Of a stretch of DNA of 28,290 nt, positions 15,707-23,006 are shown one piece after another. How positions within the stretch are numbered: position 1 is the first letter of the stretch; every line of letters begins with the position of its first letter. The stretch comes from SZUA-152 sp964401355. Lineage in GTDB: Bacteria; Pseudomonadota; Gammaproteobacteria; SZUA-152. The DNA is taken from positions 1 through 28,290 of the forward strand of contig CAYNYJ010000047.1 in assembly GCA_964401355.1 (NCBI GenBank). Reading direction: 5' to 3'. The notes beneath the pieces were generated by a model that worked only from the letters and a program-made list of their open reading frames with translations, was not told the DNA's origin and searched no databases. The position numbers and the translations under genes are program-made.

Positions 15707-16504
15707 TCAGACGTTTGCCGTCATCGTTTGAGCAGCCTGAGCCTTATCGCGACGCAGCATTTCACCCGCCAACGCCAAATAGGCCTTGGCACCCCGCGAG
15801 TTCTTGTCGTACATCAACGCCGGCAAACCATGGCTGGGTGCCTCGGCCAAACGAATGTTGCGCGGAATCACGGTGCGAAACAGCTTGTCGCCAAAATGTT
15901 TGTTGAGCTGCTCAGTAACGTCACCGGCAAGACGGTTGCGCGGATCGTACATGGTACGCAGCAGACCATCGATTTGCAGGAAAGGGTTCAACGTACCGCG
16001 CACTTCTTCGATGGTATTCACCAGCGCCGTCAAACCTTCCAGCGCGTAATACTCGCATTGCATGGGAATCATCACTGACTGCGAGGCCACCAGCGCGTTC
16101 AAGGTGAGCATGTTCAGCGAGGGCGGGCAATCAATGAGAATGTAATCATAATTACCGATGACATCCACCAGCGCATCACGCAGACGCCGCTCGCGTTGCG
16201 GCTGTTGCAACAGCTCCACTTCGGCGGCCGTCAGGTCCGCATTGGAGGCTAACAGATCGTAACCCGCCTCCCCCGTCGTCACCACGGCCTCGGCCACCGT
16301 CGCCTGTTTCATCAGCACGTGGTAACTGGACAGCTCCACCGCATGTTTGTCCACACCGCTGCCCATGGTGGCGTTGCCCTGCGGATCGAGATCCACCAGC
16401 AACACCTTGCGCTGCGTCACGGCCAGCGACGCCGCAAGATTAACGCTGGTGGTGGTTTTACCCACCCCGCCTTTTTGATTGGCTACCGCGATTATTTTTC
16501 CCAT
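15707..16504 (-). CDS. parA: Chromosome partitioning ATPase ParA
   Basis: ParA is the Walker-type ATPase that moves ParB-parS complexes over the nucleoid. The 265-residue protein opens MGKIIAVANQ and has the deviant P-loop KGGVGKTT at 11-18, then LLVDLDPQGNATMGSG and the second nucleotide motif ILIDCPPSLNMLTLNALVA. It is the short chromosomal type without an N-terminal DNA-binding extension. A GGAAGAAAGA sequence precedes the ATG. It lies 155 bp from rsmG, in a gap that contains two palindromic elements. Confidence 0.98.
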   Translation of the reverse strand: MGKIIAVANQKGGVGKTTTSVNLAASLAVTQRKVLLVDLDPQGNATMGSGVDKHAVELSSYHVLMKQATVAEAVVTTGEAGYDLLASNADLTAAEVELLQQPQRERRLRDALVDVIGNYDYILIDCPPSLNMLTLNALVASQSVMIPMQCEYYALEGLTALVNTIEEVRGTLNPFLQIDGLLRTMYDPRNRLAGDVTEQLNKHFGDKLFRTVIPRNIRLAEAPSHGLPALMYDKNSRGAKAYLALAGEMLRRDKAQAAQTMTANV

Positions 16505-16538
16505 TCTTTCTTCCGCCTGAGGCTTGTCGAGGCCGTCG

Positions 16539-16587
16539 GTTGGGTTACCAAAAGCAGGCTCTTTAAGAGAGCAAAGCGAAACCCAAC
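16539..16587. repeat. Palindromic repeat element between rsmG and parA
   Basis: GTTGGGTT and AACCCAAC are perfect 8-bp arms 33 bp apart, enclosing a smaller hairpin (GCTCT-TTAAG-AGAGC). Elements with GTTGGGTT...AACCCAAC arms and an inner GCTTTGC-type core are common dispersed intergenic repeats in proteobacteria. Confidence 0.7.
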
Positions 16588-16610
16588 AACATTGCCACCA
16601 AAAATTATGT

Positions 16611-16639
16611 CAGGCTTCGCGTTGCTCAACGCCAACCTG
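16611..16639. repeat. Second palindrome between rsmG and parA
   Basis: CAGG and CCTG arms enclose the palindrome GCGTTG-CT-CAACGC (16619-16632). It lies about 20 bp from the larger element and may be a degraded second copy or partner of it. Confidence 0.5.
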
Positions 16640-16659
16640 CCCGGACTGCCTTGTTAACA

Positions 16660-17346
16660 CTACCCGGCACGCCGCAGACACACCAGATGCCTTTCTTCAT
16701 CCAGCCCCGGCACCACTAAACGATGCACCTGCTCGACCACAAAATCTGTATTCAAATCTACCAATTCGTCCGCAGGATTCGTGCCCTTCATGGCCAGAAT
16801 CACACCGTCTGACGCACAGTGCTGCCCCGCACCTGCTAGCATATCCGCCACCGAGGCGAAGGCCCGCGAGACCACCACGTCAAAGCCTTTAGCCAATTGG
16901 CCGCCCTGTTCGGATTGCCCTTGCCCAACACGAAAAATTTCTGTGCGAGCGTGCACCACCTGCACATTTCCCAGTCCCAGCTCCGTCACGACCTGCTGCA
17001 TGAAACGGGTCTTTTTGCTGTTGCTGTCCAGCAATACAAAACCGCGCTCAGGATACGCTTGCGCACTCAACAACGCTAACGGAATACCGGGCAAACCTGC
17101 GCCGGTGCCCACATCCAGAATGCTTTCTGCCTTTTCCAGAAAGGGCATCACCGCCAGGCTATCCAGCAGGTGACGCGTCACCATCTCCGCAGGGTCGCGT
17201 ACCGCCGTCAGGTTGTAGACGCGGTTCCACTTATCGAGGAGCCGTACATAATCTAGAAGCTGCGCCTGAACATCAAGCGGACAGTCCAGTTTTAGTGCCT
17301 CTATTCCCGCAGAAAGTTCAGCGGACAGCACCGCTTGCAGCGACAT
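16660..17346 (-). CDS. rsmG: 16S rRNA (guanine-527-N7) methyltransferase RsmG
   Basis: RsmG (GidB) methylates G527 of 16S rRNA; its loss gives low-level streptomycin resistance. The 228-residue protein shows the N-terminal LLDKWNRVYNLTAVRDP, the SAM-binding loop ILDVGTGAGLPGIPLA, LLDSNSKKTRFMQ and VVSRAFASVADML. The ATG at 17346 is chosen because GAGG lies 5 nt upstream; a GTG at 17352 is in frame but overlaps that site. A DUF302 gene separates it from mnmG, its usual direct neighbour. Confidence 0.97.
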   Translation of the reverse strand: MSLQAVLSAELSAGIEALKLDCPLDVQAQLLDYVRLLDKWNRVYNLTAVRDPAEMVTRHLLDSLAVMPFLEKAESILDVGTGAGLPGIPLALLSAQAYPERGFVLLDSNSKKTRFMQQVVTELGLGNVQVVHARTEIFRVGQGQSEQGGQLAKGFDVVVSRAFASVADMLAGAGQHCASDGVILAMKGTNPADELVDLNTDFVVEQVHRLVVPGLDEERHLVCLRRAG

Positions 17347-17361
17347 AACCACCTCAAAAAG

Positions 17362-17853
17362 CTACGGCTGGGTCGCCACGCCCGTCAGCTTGTCCAGCGC
17401 GCCGGTCATTTTTGCCACAATTTTTGGCCGATCCGTAATACCGTGACGCTGGGCAATAAAAGCCGGATCATTGTAAGTCAACCACACCTGGCCCTGCTCG
17501 TCTTCCCAGGCCAGCGCCTTCATGGGCAGGTCGATCCCGGCGGTCTGCTGACTGGTAAACAGATGCGAACCCAATTTTGGATTACCGAATAACAGCAATT
17601 CCGTCGGGCGCAACGGGATATCCGACTTTTTTGCCCCAGCGCCGTGATTCACGCGGGCAAAAATAGTCAGCCCCTTCTTTTTCAACACCGCCTCCAAACG
17701 ATCCAGCGTTGCCTTTACGCTATGGGCGCTCTTTTTGCTCACCATGCCCTGATCATTGTGGTGACCGGCACCCGCCTGCGCCAAACCAACGCCCATCAAC
17801 GCGACTGAAATCATGATGAGTGCTGTAGTGAATTTTTTAATCTGTTTTTTCAT
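17362..17853 (-). CDS. DUF302 domain protein, exported
   Basis: The 163-residue product has a clear signal peptide (MKKQIKKFTTALIMISVALM, with likely cleavage after AQA near residue 27), then a DUF302 domain: SVKATLDRLEAVLKKKGLTIFARVNHGAGA, RPTELLLFGNPKLGSHLF, IDLPMKALAWEDEQGQVWLTYNDP. This periplasmic fold is of unknown function. The ATG at 17853 has a strong GGAGG 4 nt upstream; an in-frame start 9 codons earlier is not supported. It is 15 bp from rsmG and so is in the mnmG-rsmG-par operon, an unusual place for it. Confidence 0.88.
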   Translation of the reverse strand: MKKQIKKFTTALIMISVALMGVGLAQAGAGHHNDQGMVSKKSAHSVKATLDRLEAVLKKKGLTIFARVNHGAGAKKSDIPLRPTELLLFGNPKLGSHLFTSQQTAGIDLPMKALAWEDEQGQVWLTYNDPAFIAQRHGITDRPKIVAKMTGALDKLTGVATQP

Positions 17854-17946
17854 GAAGCCTCCCCCCAGCGAATTCGCCATTATTTTGATACTGCTGTTTT
17901 GGTGTTGCTGTTTTTATTATTGATCTATTTATTTTTGGCCCGACGG

Positions 17947-19842
17947 TCAGGCTCGGCGAACACGTTTCGCCATGTCGCGTTTTTTGAGGTGCACCAGCAA
18001 CAATGAAATCGCTGCGGGTGTCACCCCGGAAATACGCGACGCCTGCCCCACCGTGGTGGGCCGTTGCGAGGCCAGCTTTTGGCTCACCTCGTTGGACAGA
18101 CCACCCACCCGACTATAATCCAAGTCATCCGGCAAAAGCATCCCCTGCTGACGCTGCTGACGGGCAATTTCCTCTTTTTGACGGACGATGTACCCGGAAT
18201 ACTTAACCTGGATTTCTACCTGCTCGGCCACCACCGGATCGGCCACCGCCTCTCCAGCACCGGCCAGGGTCATCAACCCCGCATAAGTCGTATCGGGACG
18301 GCGCAGCAGCTCGTCCAGGCGCGCCTCTTTGTTCAACGGCTGGCCCAGCACCCGTTGTGCGTCAGCAACATCCACTGTGCCGGGGCGCAGCAGAGTATCA
18401 CGCAGACGCTGACTTTCGCGTTCAACAGCCTCACGCTTTTCTTCAAAAGCCGCCCAGCGCACGTCATCCACCAAGCCCATGTCGCGGCCCACCGGGGTGA
18501 GACGCAGATCGGCATTATCTTCACGCAACATCAGTCGATACTCGGCGCGCGAGGTGAACATGCGGTAAGGCTCCAGGGTGCCACGGGTAATGAGGTCGTC
18601 CACCAGCACGCCGAGATAGGCCTCGTCGCGGCGCGGGCACCAACTCTCTTCGTCGCGCGCCTGCCGGGCGGCATTGATGCCCGCCAGCAGGCCCTGCGCG
18701 GCGGCCTCTTCATAGCCGGTGGTGCCATTGATCTGCCCGGCAAAAAACAGCCCCGGCAGGTGCTTGGTTTCCAGCGAGGGTTTGAGGTCGCGCGGATCAA
18801 AATAATCGTATTCGATGGCGTAACCGGGACGGGTGATGTGCGCGTTTTCGAAACCCTTCATGGAGCGCACTAATGCGTACTGCACATCAAAGGGCAGGCT
18901 GGTGGAGATGCCGTTGGGGTAGACCTCGTGGGTGCTCAGTCCCTCCGGCTCAACAAAAATCTGGTGCGAATCCTTGTCCGCAAAGCGCACAATCTTGTCT
19001 TCGATGGAGGGACAGTAGCGTGGCCCCACGCCTTCAATCTCACCGCTGTACATGGGCGAACGATCCAGTCCGGCACGGATAATGTCGTGGGTCTGGGCAT
19101 TGGTGTGGGTGATGTGGCAGGGCACCTGACGCGGATGGTCGTCGCGTGAACCCATGAACGAAAACACCGGCCGCGGATCATCGCCCGGCTGCGCTTCCAG
19201 TTCCGAATAATCGATGGTGTTGCCGTCAATGCGCGGCGGGGTGCCGGTTTTCAGTCGATCCACCCGGAACGGCAACTCGCGCAGACGCTCGGCCAAGGCA
19301 TTGGCGGGAGGATCCCCGGCGCGCCCCCCGGCGTGACTTTGCAGCCCGATATGAATGCGCCCGCCGAGGAAAGTCCCCACAGTCAGCACCACGGTCGGCG
19401 CCTGAAATTTAAGGCCCATCTGGGTCAGTACACCGGTCACCCGGCCATCTTCCACCAGCAAATCGTCCACCGCCTGCTGGAACAAGGTCAAATTAGGCTG
19501 ATTTTCCAACACCCCGCGCACCGCCTGCCGGTATAGTACCCGGTCGGCCTGCACCCGGGTGGCGCGCACCGCCGGGCCTTTACGGGCATTGAGGCGACGA
19601 AACTGAATACCGGCGCGATCCGCGGCCTTGGCCATCAGCCCGCCCAACGCATCCACCTCTTTTACCAAATGGCCCTTGCCGATACCGCCGATGGCAGGGT
19701 TGCAGGACATCTGCCCCAGAGTATCGAGGTTGTGGGTCAGCAACACCGTGCGCGCACCCGAGCGCGCCGCGGCCAGCGCCGCCTCGGTACCGGCATGGCC
19801 GCCACCCACTACAATCACCTCAAATCGATCCTGGAAAAACAT
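17947..19842 (-). CDS. mnmG: tRNA uridine-5-carboxymethylaminomethyl modification enzyme MnmG
   Basis: MnmG (GidA) with MnmE installs the carboxymethylaminomethyl group on wobble U34 of several tRNAs. The 631-residue protein has the FAD motif VVGGGHAGTEAALAAARSG at the start, TCNPAIGG-like SCNPAIGGIGKGHLVKE, the motif GPRYCPSIEDK with its conserved cysteine, LFFAGQINGTTGYEEA and the C-terminal SGVTPAAISLLLVHLKK. The ATG at 19842 matches the family start; an upstream in-frame extension of 21 codons covers the promoter and is rejected. mnmE is not next to it. Confidence 0.98.
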   Translation of the reverse strand: MFFQDRFEVIVVGGGHAGTEAALAAARSGARTVLLTHNLDTLGQMSCNPAIGGIGKGHLVKEVDALGGLMAKAADRAGIQFRRLNARKGPAVRATRVQADRVLYRQAVRGVLENQPNLTLFQQAVDDLLVEDGRVTGVLTQMGLKFQAPTVVLTVGTFLGGRIHIGLQSHAGGRAGDPPANALAERLRELPFRVDRLKTGTPPRIDGNTIDYSELEAQPGDDPRPVFSFMGSRDDHPRQVPCHITHTNAQTHDIIRAGLDRSPMYSGEIEGVGPRYCPSIEDKIVRFADKDSHQIFVEPEGLSTHEVYPNGISTSLPFDVQYALVRSMKGFENAHITRPGYAIEYDYFDPRDLKPSLETKHLPGLFFAGQINGTTGYEEAAAQGLLAGINAARQARDEESWCPRRDEAYLGVLVDDLITRGTLEPYRMFTSRAEYRLMLREDNADLRLTPVGRDMGLVDDVRWAAFEEKREAVERESQRLRDTLLRPGTVDVADAQRVLGQPLNKEARLDELLRRPDTTYAGLMTLAGAGEAVADPVVAEQVEIQVKYSGYIVRQKEEIARQQRQQGMLLPDDLDYSRVGGLSNEVSQKLASQRPTTVGQASRISGVTPAAISLLLVHLKKRDMAKRVRRA

Positions 19843-19876
19843 TCGCTCTCTCACGCCACCCATCACGGAACCGTAT

Positions 19877-19905
19877 ATTCTACTGCGTGGCGAAAAAGTA
19901 TCCAA
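19877..19905 (-). promoter_or_regulatory. Sigma70 promoter of mnmG
   Basis: TTGGAT (19905-19900) and TAGAAT (19882-19877) lie 17 bp apart on the minus strand, giving a start near 19870 and a leader of about 28 nt. It would drive mnmG, the DUF302 gene, rsmG, parA and parB. Confidence 0.7.
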
Positions 19906-19989
19906 GCCGTTTCGCTTGACCTAAGATCGAGCAGAATTATTTCACGATGACTATTCACGCCACCTCTATATCAACGAAATCCATAAACA

Positions 19990-20166
19990 ATGCCCATGAG
20001 CAACACTCTACCGTCACGCAACGTCCCCAACTGGGCACGCTGGCTCGCTCAGGATGCCGATGGTCACTGGTGGGCCTTTGAGGCCGAACCCAATGAGTAC
20101 GACCTGGGCTGGTACGAAAATGAAATCGGCCGCTGCCTGCGACGGGGTAGGGTGGACACATGTTAA
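19990..20166 (+). CDS. Small conserved-looking hypothetical protein, probably truncated
   Basis: A 58-codon frame encodes a tryptophan-rich, acidic-aromatic protein (NWARWLAQDADGHWWAFEAEP followed by GWYENEIGRCLRRG). This pattern resembles a small uncharacterised gammaproteobacterial family that I recall only loosely, so no name is given. Third positions are mostly G or C, as in nearby real genes. ATGs at 19990 and 19996 are both possible; neither has a good ribosome site. The last seven or so codons fall in a palindromic element (20144-20184) and look unlike the rest, so the natural C-terminus was probably lost when that element arrived. Confidence 0.55.
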   Translation: MPMSNTLPSRNVPNWARWLAQDADGHWWAFEAEPNEYDLGWYENEIGRCLRRGRVDTC

Positions 20167-20184
20167 TAATGCCCACACTACCCC
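20144..20184. repeat. Palindromic element at the end of the small ORF
   Basis: GGGGTAGGGTGGACAC and ATGCCCACACTACCCC form arms matching at 13 of 16 positions around a 9-base centre. Dispersed elements with GTAGGGTGGGCA...TGCCCACCCTAC arms are known in many proteobacteria. It marks the boundary between GC-rich coding sequence and an AT-rich stretch. Confidence 0.6.
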
Positions 20185-20389
20185 GCTAGCTTGTGATAAG
20201 GATTTATTACACTCGCAAGTTAAGCCGCGATCGAATGAAAGAAATATATACGTGCATCCTTCACGGTTTAAACCTTGGACAGCTATCAAAACATTTATAA
20301 GTTAAAGTTAAAATATCTTATCCCGATAAGTAAACAGAGTGTTATCGCAAGCAATAAATGGATCTAATGGCGGCATAGAATCACAAGCA
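20185..20389. other. AT-rich stretch without a recognisable gene
   Basis: No credible protein gene is seen here on either strand. The base composition is more AT-rich than the flanks. Small palindromes occur, for example CTTATC-CC-GATAAG at 20317-20330. It may be remnant transferred DNA, or the upstream control region of the RNA candidate that follows. Confidence 0.5.
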
Positions 20390-20418
20390 TTCTTGTAGTA
20401 TTGCGAATTAAGTAATAC
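20390..20418 (+). promoter_or_regulatory. Predicted promoter of the small-RNA candidate
   Basis: TTCTTG (20390-20395) and TAATAC (20413-20418) are 17 bp apart on the plus strand. The start would be near 20424-20426. Predicted by eye; the -35 box is weak. Confidence 0.45.
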
Positions 20419-20423
20419 ACTCA

Positions 20424-20556
20424 AAGCGTACCTGCTCTGCTTTGCGTCAGGCTTTCGAGACTACACAAAGGTCCGCCCAGTGTAGCCAGCCCAGCAAGGC
20501 GATAACAAGTCTGCTGGTGCTGAGATTAAGGCTCCCTTTGGGAGCCTTTGTTGTTT
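20424..20556 (+). ncRNA. Candidate structured small RNA of about 130 nt
   Basis: Between a plausible promoter and an intrinsic terminator there are three consecutive stem-loops on the plus strand. Stem 1 is CTACAC/GTGTAG (20461-20485, 13-nt loop). Stem 2 is CAGCCCAGCA paired with TGCTGG-T-GCTG (20487-20522), ten pairs with one bulge. Stem 3 is the terminator (20528-20548). No protein frame with a ribosome site fits the interval. I do not recognise it as 6S, tmRNA, SRP RNA, RNase P RNA or a CsrB-type RNA. It could be a trans-acting RNA or the leader of something lost. Confidence 0.45.
20528..20556 (+). terminator. Intrinsic terminator
   Basis: AAGGCTCCC and GGGAGCCTT form a perfect 9-bp stem with a TTT loop, followed by the T-rich tail TGTTGTTT on the plus strand. 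No protein gene on the plus strand ends nearby, which is why a non-coding transcript is proposed. Confidence 0.8.
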
Positions 20557-20664
20557 ATGGAGCAGATGCAACTGCGGCTAAACTTTGCAATCACGCATTT
20601 TCATATCCAAATCAATCCCCCTAAGTTAGAGGCTCGCTCAAACAAAGCCTATACAACAACTCAT

Positions 20665-21228
20665 TTAATTCAGATAGCCAAACAGCCGCCGTTTTTCGGC
20701 CTCGCTCAGTGCATTCATCTTCTCAATGTTGCGCACCGGAATGTCTTCCGGTTGATCATAATGTTCCAGCGCGGACTCAATGCTCGCCTCGCGAATAATA
20801 TGTAGCAACGGGTAGGGAGAACGATTGGTGAGGTTTTCTGGCGAGTCCGGCGACACCCCGGCAAAACAATAGTGCGGATGAAAGCTGGCGACCTGGTATT
20901 CTCCCGCCCATTCAAACTCATCGAGCAGCGCGTCCACCTGATCCAGAAATTGATTGTAGTCGGCAAAATCGCGCAGCAACTTGGGGATCACCAGCAGTGT
21001 GGTTTCAATCTCGGCGGCGGGCCGCTCGTCAATCAAGATCAGTTCTGCTTGCAGTGTTTCCAGCAGGCCAAGCTCAGTGTCGCCGTCAAACACACACATA
21101 CGAATCTGTTTATTTCGATGAGGTTTGGCCGCGAACGGACACAGGTTGAGACCGATGACGACCTGTTCCAGCCAGCGCTCTACGGCGGCGATCGGGGAAG
21201 CCTCGATCTCTGAGGGTGTCATTTCCAT
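20665..21228 (-). CDS. DUF1415 family protein
   Basis: The 187-residue soluble protein fits the DUF1415 family: WLEQVVIGLNLCPFA near the start, then GEYQVASFHPHYCFAG, LTNRSPYPLLHIIREASIE and a C-terminal helix ending with EKRRLFGYLN. The motifs GLNLCPFA and SFHPHY carry conserved Cys and His residues that could bind metal or a redox group, but no function is established. The start is ATG 21228 or 21222; neither has a strong ribosome site. It begins 10 bp after the stop of the MOSC gene, so the two are probably one transcript. Confidence 0.85.
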   Translation of the reverse strand: MEMTPSEIEASPIAAVERWLEQVVIGLNLCPFAAKPHRNKQIRMCVFDGDTELGLLETLQAELILIDERPAAEIETTLLVIPKLLRDFADYNQFLDQVDALLDEFEWAGEYQVASFHPHYCFAGVSPDSPENLTNRSPYPLLHIIREASIESALEHYDQPEDIPVRNIEKMNALSEAEKRRLFGYLN

Positions 21229-21238
21229 TGCGGTTTAC

Positions 21239-21772
21239 TCACGCGTCAGTCGGAAGCTGGTTTATTTTACGCACCCCGTCACCCACTCGCACCTCGCCCG
21301 CCGAGACAATTCTGGCGTACACGCCGCGTAGCCGCCGCGCATCACCCTGCGCCGAATTCACCATCGCCAGTGCAGCCATGCCAAAGCGTCGCTTAAACTT
21401 TCCGCAACCGCGATGCGGCTCGGCAGTAATCTCCAACACTGCGGCACCCACTTGCAGGCGATCGCCCACGGCTAAATTGTTCACGCTCAAATCAAAATCC
21501 ACAAACAACTGGTCACCCGCCAGCGGCCAGCGGGTCTTGTCCCGGGTGAGCACCTCGATCATGCGCGCATTCATGATCGCCACCTGCACCTGCGGATCAG
21601 ATTCGCCACCGGGCAATTTTTTCCAGCAGCTCGCCAGCCAGTTGTCACCGAACACGCCCTGCTGCGCGGAAAACATCACTTGATCCAATGATTCCCGCTG
21701 ATTCACCGCAGGGCGCACCACCAACATCTCGACACGACCCACATCAGCGGGCGCGGCCAGCACCCAGTCCAT
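21239..21772 (-). CDS. MOSC domain protein
   Basis: MOSC domains (from the C-terminus of molybdenum cofactor sulfurase) handle sulfur or molybdenum cofactor transfer. The 177-residue stand-alone protein has FGDNWLASCW, a middle MNARMIEVL and the signature EPHRGCGKFKRRFG with the conserved cysteine (about residue 132), then DARRLRGVYARIVSAGEVRVGD. The start at 21772 is chosen from family likeness (MDWVLAAPADVG); a start at 21805 adds 11 codons and abuts the 14-bp repeats. It is not near the moa genes, but would act on the same cofactor if active in that way. Confidence 0.85.
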   Translation of the reverse strand: MDWVLAAPADVGRVEMLVVRPAVNQRESLDQVMFSAQQGVFGDNWLASCWKKLPGGESDPQVQVAIMNARMIEVLTRDKTRWPLAGDQLFVDFDLSVNNLAVGDRLQVGAAVLEITAEPHRGCGKFKRRFGMAALAMVNSAQGDARRLRGVYARIVSAGEVRVGDGVRKINQLPTDA

Positions 21773-21805
21773 TCTTTTTTCTATGCCAGTTGTTGTGATA
21801 TGCAT

Positions 21806-21888
21806 TGTCTGATGTGTGTTGTCTGATGTGTGTTGTCTGATGTGTGTTGTCTGATGTGTGTTGTCTGATGTGTGTTGTCTGATGTGCG
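21806..21888. repeat. 14-bp tandem repeat, about six copies
   Basis: TGTCTGATGTGTGT is present five times exactly (21806-21875) and a sixth time in altered form (TGTCTGATGTGCG). It fills the space just upstream of the MOSC gene, which is divergent from moxR. Such an array is prone to change in copy number by replication slippage. Confidence 0.97.
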
Positions 21889-22074
21889 GTCGTTGAGAGA
21901 TGTAGCATGGACACTCGACGTTATTCTGTTTAGCTTTGTTTACATTTGGTAACGTTCGCTAATGAAAGGGGACTCAGGCTTTCAACAGAAAGCGCCGCTA
22001 TCCGTTGTAATAAACCATTAGTTTTAAGCTGCCGCAACCAGCGATCGCAAGCAGCCACACCAATTAGGCCATCC

Positions 22075-22998
22075 ATGACCGACATAAAATCCACCCTCGA
22101 CACCCTCGTCCAGCACGCCGGTCAAATCGTGTTGGGCAAAGAACACGAAATTCGTCTGTCTCTGACCTGCCTGCTGGCGCGCGGCCATTTGCTCATCGAA
22201 GACGTACCCGGCGTTGGCAAAACCACCCTCGCTCATGTGCTAGCGCAAACCCTGGGGCTGCATTATCAGCGCATCCAGTTTACCAGCGATCTGCTGCCCG
22301 CCGATATCCTCGGCGTCTCTATTTTCGACAAATCCGACAGCGGATTTCATTTTCATCCCGGGCCGATCTTCGCCCAGCTGATCCTCGCCGACGAGGTCAA
22401 CCGCGCCACTCCCAAGGCACAGAGTGCGCTGCTGGAGGCCATGGAGGAAGGCCAGGTGACCATCGAGGGTGAAACCCGGCCGCTGCCCAGCCCCTTCTTT
22501 GTCATCGCCACCCAAAACCCGACCTACCAGATCGGCACCTTCCCACTGCCGGAGTCGCAGCTCGACCGCTTTCTGATGCGCATCTCGCTGGGTTATCCCG
22601 ACGCCAAGGCCGAGCGCGCCCTGCTCACCGGGCAAGACCGACGCAGCCTGCTGAAAAGCCTGTCGGCCTGCATCGACAGCGCACAACTGGCCGAGCTGCA
22701 AAACGCCGCGGAAAACGTCCACGTCTCAAACGCCCTGCTCGATTACATTCAAGCATTGCTGAATTTCAGTCGCCAATCGCCGCAGTTTGCCGCCGGCCTG
22801 TCACCCCGCGCAGGATTGGCGCTGCTGCACTGCGCCAAGGCCTGGGCCTTGATGGACGGGCGCAATTACGCGCTGCCGGAAGACGTGCGGGCGATCCTGC
22901 CGCAGGTGGTCGGCCACCGTCTGCGCAGCGCCACCGACAACCTCGAACAAAGCCCCGAAACCCTCACCGCGCTGCTGCAAGGCGTTGCCATTCCGTAA
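22075..22998 (+). CDS. MoxR-family AAA+ ATPase
   Basis: MoxR ATPases are chaperone-like and help fold or activate partner complexes, often proteins with von Willebrand A domains. The 307-residue protein has Walker A IEDVPGVGKTTLAH (about 41-54), Walker B LILADEVNR (102-110), then QSALLEAMEEGQVTIEG, the sensor 1 IATQNPTYQIGTFPLPESQLDRF and a C-terminal lid (GLSPRAGLALLHCAKAWALMDGR). The ATG at 22075 is chosen from family length; an upstream frame from 21946 is not similar. The stop is 8 bp from a DUF58 gene; MoxR-DUF58-transglutaminase is a recurrent operon. Confidence 0.95.
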   Translation: MTDIKSTLDTLVQHAGQIVLGKEHEIRLSLTCLLARGHLLIEDVPGVGKTTLAHVLAQTLGLHYQRIQFTSDLLPADILGVSIFDKSDSGFHFHPGPIFAQLILADEVNRATPKAQSALLEAMEEGQVTIEGETRPLPSPFFVIATQNPTYQIGTFPLPESQLDRFLMRISLGYPDAKAERALLTGQDRRSLLKSLSACIDSAQLAELQNAAENVHVSNALLDYIQALLNFSRQSPQFAAGLSPRAGLALLHCAKAWALMDGRNYALPEDVRAILPQVVGHRLRSATDNLEQSPETLTALLQGVAIP

Positions 22999-23006
22999 GT
23001 TTACCC

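Noticed and set aside
14768..16504. Search for a parS site near parAB
   Set aside because: CACGTG cores exist in the window (for example near 16316) but none sits in a 16-bp palindrome like the parS consensus.
20216..20222. GTTAAGC resembling an integron attC core
   Set aside because: No matching inverse core at a suitable distance and no integrase or cassette structure nearby.
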